From contig NZ_JAPFQN010000006.1 of NCBI RefSeq assembly GCF_026241165.1, forward strand, positions 1 to 64,000: DNA of 64,000 bases, in the 5' to 3' direction. Positions 36,825 to 44,900 of this stretch are shown in pieces (within the stretch, counting starts at the first letter, position 1; the number at the start of each line of letters is the position of its first letter). The notes under the pieces were generated by a model. That model did no database searches and was not told the DNA's origin. It saw only the letters and a list, made by a program, of their open reading frames with translations. The translations under genes and the position numbers were made by a program. This stretch comes from Mangrovivirga halotolerans. GTDB taxonomy: Bacteria; Bacteroidota; Bacteroidia; Cytophagales; Cyclobacteriaceae.

Positions 36825-37847
36825 TTACTCACGCTCGAAGATGTGGAGAGTTTGATCCTGAGTTAAAGCAAAGATTCTATCTTTACTAATCTTTATTGTC
36901 CCAACCATTCCATTCTTCTTTTCAAAAATATGCTTCCAAGCAATTTTTTCTTGATTTGGATCAAAAATACCAATTTTGGCTTCATTGCTCCCCATATTCT
37001 GAGAGAAATAAATCATACCATCTTTTACTTGTATTCTCCAATCAGGATATATATCATGTTTTTTGAATTCTTTCTGAATATCGATTATTTTAATCTCATT
37101 AGTTTTTGCATTCAAAACTGCAAGTTGGGTAACCTCAATATCTTTATATTGAAAACCGTATAAAAATTCATTCTCTGAAGCAGTGAATGGCACATCATAA
37201 GTTTCCTCAATATTTCCATTTGCTGGATTTAGACGAAATGTCTTCCCATATTCAACAAAGAGTTTACCGACAATTTTGATTATTGAGGGTGTGCCTAGCT
37301 CCAATTCACTCTTAGCAGTAACTAAATCTTTGACATATATCTCCCAAACGCATATGTTTTCAAAAGTGAAGAGTCCAAATTTTTCTTGATTCCGGGATAT
37401 GAAGTGATTTTCATCCCAAACTAAGAGAATTCCGTTTAAACCCAATTCTCCAGGAAATTTAGATATGATCTTAAAAGAATTTCTTTCAATTTTAGAAATA
37501 TACTTTTTGGAAAAATCAAGTTGGAAATAAGTATAGGCAAACAGATAAGATTCTGTGAGGAAATTCTTAATGTCAAGATTAACAGTTGCTAAATAATCAA
37601 CTGATTGGATTGCCCCATTCAAATTGAATATTTTTGTTTGACCCGTAGCTTTACTTGACACGCATATATTATCATCTGTAATTACTGTAACAATTGGATC
37701 CTGAATAGTTTCAATTTGCTTTTTTAAAGGGGCATTATTGATGATTTTAACCCCATGTTGATTGTTAATAAACAAAGTGTTCGACTGTTCTTCAATTTTA
37801 AATGATGATTCCTTAACACCTTCCAATTTGGACAGTAAATTGAACAT
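36825..37847 (-). CDS. predicted beta-propeller (PQQ-like) protein in the immunity array
   Basis: About 340 residues from the ATG at 37847; the frame extends 18 codons upstream without an ATG. Repeated strand patterns such as 'DPIVTVITDDNICVSS', 'PSIIKIVGKLFVEYGKTFRL', 'RIQVKDGMIYFSQNMG' and 'GTIKISKDRIFALTQDQTL' suggest a seven- or eight-bladed propeller. There is no signal peptide. It is AT-rich and lies between two REP elements of the same family and orientation (A1, A2), downstream of the toxin. An immunity or immunity-like role is inferred from place only. Confidence 0.65.
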   Translation of the reverse strand: MFNLLSKLEGVKESSFKIEEQSNTLFINNQHGVKIINNAPLKKQIETIQDPIVTVITDDNICVSSKATGQTKIFNLNGAIQSVDYLATVNLDIKNFLTESYLFAYTYFQLDFSKKYISKIERNSFKIISKFPGELGLNGILLVWDENHFISRNQEKFGLFTFENICVWEIYVKDLVTAKSELELGTPSIIKIVGKLFVEYGKTFRLNPANGNIEETYDVPFTASENEFLYGFQYKDIEVTQLAVLNAKTNEIKIIDIQKEFKKHDIYPDWRIQVKDGMIYFSQNMGSNEAKIGIFDPNQEKIAWKHIFEKKNGMVGTIKISKDRIFALTQDQTLHIFERE

Positions 37848-37904
37848 GATACTAAAGTTTAAATATTGATTTGAAGTTGTTTTCAATATTGAGATAATCA
37901 ATTA

Positions 37905-38634
37905 CCCCCCGCTGTTTGGAGTGTTCCGAAGGACAACTTCAAACTTTTTATGAAATCCAGAGTCTGTGACTCGGACACTTTACAACAAAATGATATCAAT
38001 TAATCCTTGTTCCCCACTATAATTACTAGCACTTGAATAAACATAATCTTCAGGACGTTTTACTAAACCAGATTCTACAGGATTATTATGAATATAGTCT
38101 AATTTTTGATCTTTAAATTGATTAGTTATTAATTCCTTTGGTTGATTATTTTGTCGCCAAAATTGAAAGCTATTGTTTTTGTTATTCTTTGACCCTGCTT
38201 GTTTAAAGATCCAAAGCATCCAATTCCTGCGACTTTCAGAATGATTATTGTTGATTGCTGATATAATCTCTTTTGCTGTATATTTCTTAAAATCTCTTAA
38301 TATATCAGAAAGATTAAATCCTTTTTTTGCGGCAACAATTAAGTGTAGATGATTACTCATTAAACACCATGCATATATTTCAAGTCCTTTATTTTTTTGG
38401 CAAAAAATCAAACTATCAACAACTATTTCAGCATAATTCCTTCTAGTAAATACATCTACCCATTCAACTACCGCAAATGTTACAAAATATAAACCGTTCT
38501 GATCTCGAATTTTATAGCCTTTATCCATTAGTCAAATATAATGAAACAAACTTATTTATTTGACCGGGATACAATCCCTGCTATTCATTAAAAGTCTGAA
38601 GTTACGCTATCGCTAAACTCCAGACAGCTGGGGG
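37905..38634. mobile_element. REP-transposase element, family A, copy A2 (complete)
   Basis: Left end CCCCCCGCTGTTTGGAGTGT, right end AAACTCCAGACAGCTGGGGG. Each end is a hairpin (GTTTGGAGT...ACTTCAAAC on the left; GTCTGAAGT...ACTCCAGAC on the right) with a C or G run outside. It contains one gene, the RAYT at 37980-38528. Copies A1, A3 and A4 in this window share its ends and orientation and lack the gene. Confidence 0.85.
37980..38528 (-). CDS. REP-associated tyrosine transposase (RAYT), family A
   Basis: 182-residue Y1 transposase of the TnpA_REP group, related to IS200/IS605. It has the HUH motif SNHLHLIV (H60, H62) and the catalytic tyrosine in KLDYIHNNPVESG (Y145), followed by the family's YVYSSASNY. 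It would nick and rejoin single-stranded DNA at the REP hairpins around it. Full length, with no frameshift. It is 35-40 percent identical by eye to the RAYT at 38885-39433. Confidence 0.93.
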   Translation of the reverse strand: MDKGYKIRDQNGLYFVTFAVVEWVDVFTRRNYAEIVVDSLIFCQKNKGLEIYAWCLMSNHLHLIVAAKKGFNLSDILRDFKKYTAKEIISAINNNHSESRRNWMLWIFKQAGSKNNKNNSFQFWRQNNQPKELITNQFKDQKLDYIHNNPVESGLVKRPEDYVYSSASNYSGEQGLIDIILL

Positions 38635-38636
38635 TA

Positions 38637-38836
38637 TCACAAATTATACTTTGGTTCTATGGTAGGTAAAACAGCTTTCAGCTTTTCCCAGTATGGTAGC
38701 CATTCATCTGGTTCATCAAAAATCGCCTCTACCTTTCTAAATTTTTGATTATAATTAGGATCATTGCATAGTTTAGAAATAATCAGTCCTCTGAAATATG
38801 CCTCTCCCATACCACTTAGAACTTCCTTCCAATTCT
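38637..38836 (-). pseudogene. C-terminal fragment of an immunity-like protein
   Basis: About 66 codons squeezed exactly between the right end of element A2 (38634) and the left end of element B2 (38837). The readable frame starts inside B2 (its first five residues MRQGG come from the REP sequence), so the original N-terminus is missing. The part GLIISKLCNDPNY resembles GVIAAKLSENPRY of the candidate immunity protein at 41291-41956 (6 of 13 identical), and both follow an N-W pair by some 10-15 residues. The similarity is modest. It may be a relic of a related immunity gene. Confidence 0.55.
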
Positions 38837-39583
38837 CCCCCCCCTGGCGCAAGAATCTTCTTGTGCCGTCGTCGTTAAGCGAACTTACCGTATGTAGTTC
38901 AGCTTAATCAATTCTTCTTTACCATGCCAACATCCTGCGCTGCTATATGTATATTCTTCTTCCTTTTCAACAAAACCGGCTTCTACAGGATTTCTGTGAA
39001 TATAGTCAAGTTTTTGATAAAACATCTGCTCGTTAAGTAACTCTATTGGTTTGTTATGCTGCTGCCAAAACTGCCACTTTTTATTGTTGCTATTCTTTAA
39101 ACCTGCTCTTTCAAACATCCAAAGCATCCACTCTCTCCTGCTTTCTCCAGGATGATCGAATATTGCTTTTTTTAATTGACTTGAAGTATGTCGTTTCATA
39201 TCTCCAACAACTCTTTCTAAAGGCTTTTCTTTGGAACCAATAATCATATGCACATGACTTGTCATGATACACCAGCCAAATATTTCAAGATCCTTATTTT
39301 CTTGACAATACTTCCAGCTATTTATCAATATTTCTTTATACTCGTTTCTTATGAATACATCTATCCAATAAACTACAGCAAAACTTATAAAATTTAACTT
39401 GCTGCTATCGCCAAATTTATATTTCCGGCTCATGCCGGAAATTAAATTCAAACATTTTATCCTCAAAGAAATAAACGGTTAGGTTGGGAAATCCTTAAAA
39501 GAATCAATAACGATTGGTCCAAGAGGATTCTTGAACCAGGACTAGTCGATAATAGCACAAGTACATACTTGCGCTAGTGGGGG
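38837..39583. mobile_element. REP-transposase element, family B, copy B2 (complete)
   Basis: Left end: a C run then the hairpin GGCGCAAGAA-TCTT-CTTGTGCC and CGTCGTTAAGC. Right end: GCACAAG...CTTGCGC followed by TAGTGGGGG. The two end hairpins are inverted copies of each other with the C/G run outward. It contains the RAYT 38885-39433. A transposase-less copy lies 26 kb away at 12449-12693. Confidence 0.85.
38885..39433 (-). CDS. REP-associated tyrosine transposase (RAYT), family B
   Basis: 182 residues from the ATG at 39433. An earlier ATG at 39466 lies in the element's end sequence and would add 11 residues absent from the family A protein, so it was not chosen. HUH motif TSHVHMII (H60, H62), catalytic tyrosine in KLDYIHRNPVEAG (Y144), then YTYSSAGCWHG. 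Acts on the family B hairpins. Intact. Confidence 0.92.
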   Translation of the reverse strand: MSRKYKFGDSSKLNFISFAVVYWIDVFIRNEYKEILINSWKYCQENKDLEIFGWCIMTSHVHMIIGSKEKPLERVVGDMKRHTSSQLKKAIFDHPGESRREWMLWMFERAGLKNSNNKKWQFWQQHNKPIELLNEQMFYQKLDYIHRNPVEAGFVEKEEEYTYSSAGCWHGKEELIKLNYIR

Positions 39584-39591
39584 ATTTATAT

Positions 39592-40149
39592 TTATGAGCT
39601 TATTTCATTGATGATTTCATCGTAGAACAACCAAGATTCATCAATTCCTAATATTTTTTCAATAATAACCTTTCCAAACACTCCAGTAGGTGTATTATTA
39701 TCTGGATAAAGCGGATAGCCAACTTTTAAATCTCCAATAAACAACTTATTGCAACAGGTACATCTTGAATATAATATATTAATTGAGCTCCTTCTTTGAA
39801 AATCAAAGTCATATTCAAACCCTGTTCTATTAATATATGTAACACTAGATACTTCATGTAAATAAACTCCATTAAAAATCTGACAAATATTTTTTAAAAA
39901 GGACAAAGAAAATTTCTCTGTTGATAACTGTTTAATCCAATGAAAACTCTTTATCCCTTTTTCAAAATCCTCTTTTATCTCAACTTTGACCGAGCAAAAA
40001 GGACAAATAAATGACAACTGCCAACTGCGGTTATACTCAAAATCACCAGGTAGAGTTAAAAAAAAAGGAGATGCTTCTTCAGTGATCTGATCAACGTCTA
40101 TTAACTCTTTTCCGAAAAGAAAAACTTCAACTTTCTTTATTTCTTTCAT
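39592..40149 (-). CDS. unrecognised protein with two CxxC pairs (zinc-ribbon-like)
   Basis: 185 residues, no signal peptide, acidic, very AT-rich. Two cysteine pairs (CPFC at about residue 50-53 and CTCC at about 129-132) could hold one zinc ion. I do not recognise a family. It stands alone between REP elements B2 (ends 9 bases before its stop) and A3, in the array downstream of the toxin gene. Its place suggests an immunity or accessory gene acquired with the array, without direct proof. Confidence 0.65.
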   Translation of the reverse strand: MKEIKKVEVFLFGKELIDVDQITEEASPFFLTLPGDFEYNRSWQLSFICPFCSVKVEIKEDFEKGIKSFHWIKQLSTEKFSLSFLKNICQIFNGVYLHEVSSVTYINRTGFEYDFDFQRRSSINILYSRCTCCNKLFIGDLKVGYPLYPDNNTPTGVFGKVIIEKILGIDESWLFYDEIINEISS

Positions 40150-40187
40150 AGCGAAAAACTAAGGTCCCTCAATGACTTTTATAACAC

Positions 40188-40372
40188 TCCCTCCGCTGTT
40201 TGGAGTGTTCCGAAGGACAACTTCAAACTTTTGTATGAAATGCAGAGTCTCTGACTCGGTCATTCTACAACGAAAAATTTATATCCACGCTTTTTTACTT
40301 CTACGCTTAAAAAAACTTATTTATTTGACCGGGATACAATCCCTACTATTCATTAAAAATCTGAAGTTACGG
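40188..40372. mobile_element. non-autonomous REP element, family A, copy A3 (right end cut)
   Basis: Starts CTCCGCTGTTTGGAGTGTTC and follows copy A1 almost base for base through the filler and GACCGGGATACAATCCCTAC. It stops at CTGAAGTTACGG, losing the last 30 or so bases of the right hairpin. The 226-residue gene ends 5 bases later, so the truncation may have come with acquisition of that gene. Confidence 0.8.
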
Positions 40373-40376
40373 TATT

Positions 40377-41057
40377 TTACTCCTTTTTCTTAAAGGATTT
40401 TGCACCCCATTCAAAATCTCTTACTTTTAAATTATTTGAGGTACATATAACATTATATTTAAGTCCTGATTCTGGAGCTTCCAGATCAAATATAAATATT
40501 AAATCTCTATTTAAAACCTCTTCAATTATAATCTCTTTAGTTGGATCCCATACGAGTTTTAAAGAATCAACATCTTTGCTATTAATTTTAATATCACAAT
40601 TAATATTTTCACCATGAGTTAATTCCATTGGAATATCACTTCTCCACTTTAAATTGTATAATTTAAGTTTACTTGACTTTGACTTAGCCTCAAGTTCATT
40701 GATAATTATCTTAAATGGAGAGTTATTGTAGAATGATATACTAAATAAAATTTGTGATTGATTATCATTAATACTATTAAACCCAAAACCAGATATAAAT
40801 CCATCGATTTTTGGTGTTAATTTTTCCCAATTAATTATTTCCTGTATTTGATTTGAATTTTGTGCTAATTTTAATGACTTTTCTGAAACTTCACTTGATT
40901 TGGATATGGCATAAATTGATACTACAGCTGTTAATAAAGTTGAAATCAAAGGAATAATAACTTGAGTTGTAAGATTCGAGTACCCCAACCATAACAAAAT
41001 AACAATGGGAAGAATTATTATTAGTGATATGATTAAAATTGAAAATTTAATTTTCAT
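40377..41057 (-). CDS. unrecognised two-helix membrane protein in the array
   Basis: 226 residues. Two membrane segments at about 5-24 and 31-50 are followed by a short helical linker (SSEVSEKSLKLAQNSNQIQEII) and a soluble beta-rich domain. Family not recognised; many phage and defence-island proteins share this TM-TM-beta layout. Extremely AT-rich compared with housekeeping genes in the window, which suggests transfer. It lies between REP copies A3 and A4. Confidence 0.65.
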   Translation of the reverse strand: MKIKFSILIISLIIILPIVILLWLGYSNLTTQVIIPLISTLLTAVVSIYAISKSSEVSEKSLKLAQNSNQIQEIINWEKLTPKIDGFISGFGFNSINDNQSQILFSISFYNNSPFKIIINELEAKSKSSKLKLYNLKWRSDIPMELTHGENINCDIKINSKDVDSLKLVWDPTKEIIIEEVLNRDLIFIFDLEAPESGLKYNVICTSNNLKVRDFEWGAKSFKKKE

Positions 41058-41112
41058 AAGAAAGATAGCATCTATAATTGATTATTCTAAATAACACCAC
41101 TTTAATTCCTCC

Positions 41113-41228
41113 ATCTCCACTTTTATACTGAAATATATTTATTTATTTGACCGGGATACAATCCCTGCTTTTCATTAAAAGTCTGAAGTTACGCTATCGC
41201 TAAACTCCAGACAGCGGGGGGGGGCTAG
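41113..41228. mobile_element. REP element, family A, right half only (copy A4)
   Basis: Contains GACCGGGATACAATCCCTGC (41150-41169) and the complete right hairpin CTAAACTCCAGACAGCGGGG; the left half is missing. The G run is followed directly by CTAGTGGGG, which is the end signature of family B. Insertion of one family into the end of another, or recombination between them, is possible. Confidence 0.75.
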
Positions 41229-41290
41229 TGGGGTAATCGCCATTTCATAACGGATTAACTCCATTGAACATTTTATAAAAGCTGCTAAAA

Positions 41291-41956
41291 TTAATTTGAT
41301 GTAAGAGTGTCTAAGTATTTTTTAGTGGCTTCCAGTTCTGATAAAGTTTCTGTGTCTTTAGGAGAGATTCCAGATACCCATTTATCATAAATTTCTTCAT
41401 AACGTGGATTTTCGGATAGTTTAGCAGCAATAACACCACTAATCGCATTATTCCAGTTCATTCCCTTTTCAAAATCGTAAGAACTATCCAATACGGGTAA
41501 ATTGAACCAATCATCAAAATCGCGCATGGTTTCAAAACGATCAAAAAAGGGAAAGCCCACTTCTTCCATAAACCGTTTAAAAGCTGCCAAATAAAATACT
41601 AAAGTTTCTTCATTTACTAAATTCCCAGGATTCTCGATTTCGTAATCTAATTCTGGTCTATTATATCGTTCTAATAAGCTAAAAACCTTTTGTAATACGC
41701 TGGGTGTCTCTTTTCGCTTCAGATATCTCGGGTTTATTTCTCCTTTTATTTCTTGAATAGCATTATTTCTAATTCGTAAAGCGGTGGTTATCGAATAACT
41801 ATCTACCATATCATTTACCTCAAAAAATAATTTATCGAAACCATATTTTGTTTTTCTTTTTGCTGTGGATTGTGACCTGTTTAATTTGAAGTTCTCTCGC
41901 CTTAAAAAAACTTCCACCTGGTCATAAAATTCTTTGAGTACAAGCTTTTTATCCAT
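41291..41956 (-). CDS. candidate immunity protein for the adjacent toxin
   Basis: 221 residues, no signal peptide, soluble, acidic (estimated), AT-rich. Its ATG lies one base after the toxin stop, the normal position of an immunity gene. It opens with a helix (LVLKEFYDQVEVFLRRENFK) and a beta region, and closes with a helical part (NWNNAISGVIAAKLSENPRY). I do not recognise a named immunity family. A related C-terminal fragment lies at 38637-38836. The immunity role follows from position and from what is known of polymorphic toxin loci. Confidence 0.65.
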   Translation of the reverse strand: MDKKLVLKEFYDQVEVFLRRENFKLNRSQSTAKRKTKYGFDKLFFEVNDMVDSYSITTALRIRNNAIQEIKGEINPRYLKRKETPSVLQKVFSLLERYNRPELDYEIENPGNLVNEETLVFYLAAFKRFMEEVGFPFFDRFETMRDFDDWFNLPVLDSSYDFEKGMNWNNAISGVIAAKLSENPRYEEIYDKWVSGISPKDTETLSELEATKKYLDTLTSN

Positions 41957-41957
41957 A

Positions 41958-44900
41958 TCACTTATAATTAATTATTGGAGCTACTTGACTACTAATACCT
42001 GGTACACTCTTATAGATATCTATCTTCAGGTTATTAGGATCAAGTAAATCCCCTTGAAATAAATCTAATTCTTCAAGCCTAGAATCAACTGCTCTAATTT
42101 CAACAGTAATATCATCTCCGTTTTTCATCCATGCAAACACTTTTGATTGATTGGGAGTGAAGGACTTTGCCAAGTCAAAATTGTCAAGGGTGGTGTATTT
42201 AGTATCTACGATGTAAAACATTCCATCCTTCTTCGCCAAATAGTCTGCAACAATTTCAAATGTTTCGCTTCCTTTAGTTACTTTCAGCGTGATTTGAGAA
42301 CCAAATGAAGTTCCAAAAACATCCCGTACTTTACTCAAACCAGCAGTATTTTGAAAAGTTTGAGCTGTTTCTCGTAAATCCTTCCACCACTTACCTTGAG
42401 CCCATGATTGCAATGCAGAACCATTTACCAACTCTCCTTGAGATATTCTTTCCCAATATCTACCAGGGTTTTGTAATACATCATCAAAAGTGTCGAACCA
42501 ATCAGGGTTATTAATTAGGTCTTGTTTTATACCATATTCAATATTTCCTAATCTTGATTTGACTTCACCTAAATGAGAACTTGTAAAATGCTCTTGATCA
42601 ATTCGATTAAGTATAGATACTAATTCTTCATTGGTGGCATTATTTAATACATCTCCTAGATCACTATCAATAGCAGATTTTAATTTCTGTTTATTAATTC
42701 CCCTTCCTCTTCTGGAGATTTCTTTAAATTTATCAAGGATGGAAGTATTCCTACGATGAGATTCTAACCTTGAGGCAATTTCCCAACCATCGGGACCATT
42801 ATTTTTTATGTATTGCCCCAATTCACTTGCAGGATCCCCAATTTCAGACTTAAGAGCTATCGGCAATTCATCAAACCAGCTATTATCATTTTTTCCTAAA
42901 AGAATAAAGTCATCTCCGGAATTAATACTTGTCCCAGCTGGGATATCCTCAACGACATCACCATTACTATTGATTTTTTTCCAGCCTATAAATTCCTCCG
43001 TACTATTTTTTGCCAAAGCTCGCACTTCACCATTTGAATAAAGCCGGGTGATACCTGCATTGGCAATTATTTCTCTATTGAGTGCAACAGCTAATTCTTG
43101 TGCTGAATTTAAATCACTACAAGATAACAACCTTAATGGTTTGTCTGATCCTTCTAAATCACGAATTAACTGCCCTAAATCACTACTTGAGTATCTTTGC
43201 CCATCAATAATGAAATCTGCTCCCTCTCCATGTACAATTATATCAAGGTAATTCTGACCAGATAAGTTTTCTATATTTCTGGAATAATTAACCACATTAT
43301 CGGTAAGGTTAATTGCATCATCACTCAAGCTATTAACAAGATTCTCAATTCGGTTTACAGTTGATAAATCATCAGCCCCTTCTCCAATTAATTTTTTAAA
43401 CTTATTTAAGCTGTTTTCAACCTCATCTATTTTAATCGAATTTGCATTCTGATTTTTAGCTAATTGAAGCTTTTCTTCTATTTCCTGAATTTTAACCTGA
43501 AGAGATTGCCGGATAGATGTATTGTTTTCAATAGCATCTATAACAGGACTATTTATTCTTTTTAGTTCTGTCACATATTCATCAATACCATTCAATAGGT
43601 TTTTTGAACCAAAAATTGTTATAAGAATATCTAATCCATCAACAGCACTTTGCAGATTTTCATTTTCGATATTAGTTGTAGTAATTAAAAGATTAGAAGA
43701 TGCTATGCTTACTTCAAATATTTTATATAATCTCCTAGCTTTCCTTAAGTTATTTGCGACTATAAGTGGAGCTCCATCATAAATTGTAATTAAATCGAGG
43801 GCTGTAATTATTCCATCTTCAATAGCCTCATTTAATTTCATCTGATCATAATAGGTCAAGAAAACCGCCGGCATAATAACACCTTGTCCATTCGGTTCTA
43901 GATTATCTATAGCTTCTTTTACATAAAATTCTGCATTACTAGGGTCTACAAGAATTGGAGTGAATGGAGAAATACCAGTTTCAGGTGTTAAATAAAAACT
44001 ACCCACCTCAATAGTTGGAATTAAACTACCCTGTTTTATAGAGTTTTTAATTGTTATTTTGGGGTCACCGTTTATATCCGTCCATTCTGAAACTACATCA
44101 TACTCAATTACATTTATATGGGTATTGATAGTTTTTTCCTTTAACCTAACAAAAGGAAGGATACCATTATAATCATGAAGGTTAATTGCCTGAAATCGAT
44201 CAATCACAACTTCTGAATTATATTGATACACATTGTTTAACCAACTGAAAAAATTCGAATAGTTATTTTCATCTAATAAATTAATTGATTTATCATGTAA
44301 CTGATTACATAAATTATATATTAGATTATTATCATCAATAAAATCAATTACTTCTTTATATTGATTTGTGTCAAAGCTGTTTAATAAAGCTATTATTGCA
44401 TTTTCCTCTACTTCACCAATTAATCTATCCTCAGATAGCTTTTTAAATGCTTTTAGTCTTAAGTCAATATCAATTTGCTTCAATAAATCAAAGCAAGACG
44501 AAAGTATTGACAATGAAATTTTTGTTGTTGAAACATCACCAGAATTTTCAAAATTTTCAATTAATTCATCTTTCTTAACCCTCAAAAACTCTACATCTCG
44601 ACATTTTTCAGAATTGTTTAGATCACTAATATAATTGAAAAGACAACTTGCATCAGCATTTTTTAATAAGGTTGGGTAACCACTTAAATATTCAATTTTC
44701 CTTTCTATAGTTATTTGAATATCTTCAACATTGTTACTCCAGTCAATTATATGAGTCGTAACATAACAAGAACCATTATCATAATTATAAACTTTTGTTC
44801 TACCAGAATTCCTATAGGATAGTGATATTGGCAACTCTTCATTTCCATTAAAATATCCAGAAGCCCCTTCCACATTTGCCTTCCATGTATATTTTATTCC

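Noticed and set aside
39434-39466. Longer start for the family B RAYT
   Set aside because: The extra 11 codons fall in the element's end sequence and have no counterpart in the family A transposase.
36608-41228. Integron-type cassette array (attC sites)
   Set aside because: The end hairpins carry C/G runs and match the RAYT element ends; there is no integrase gene and no attC consensus.
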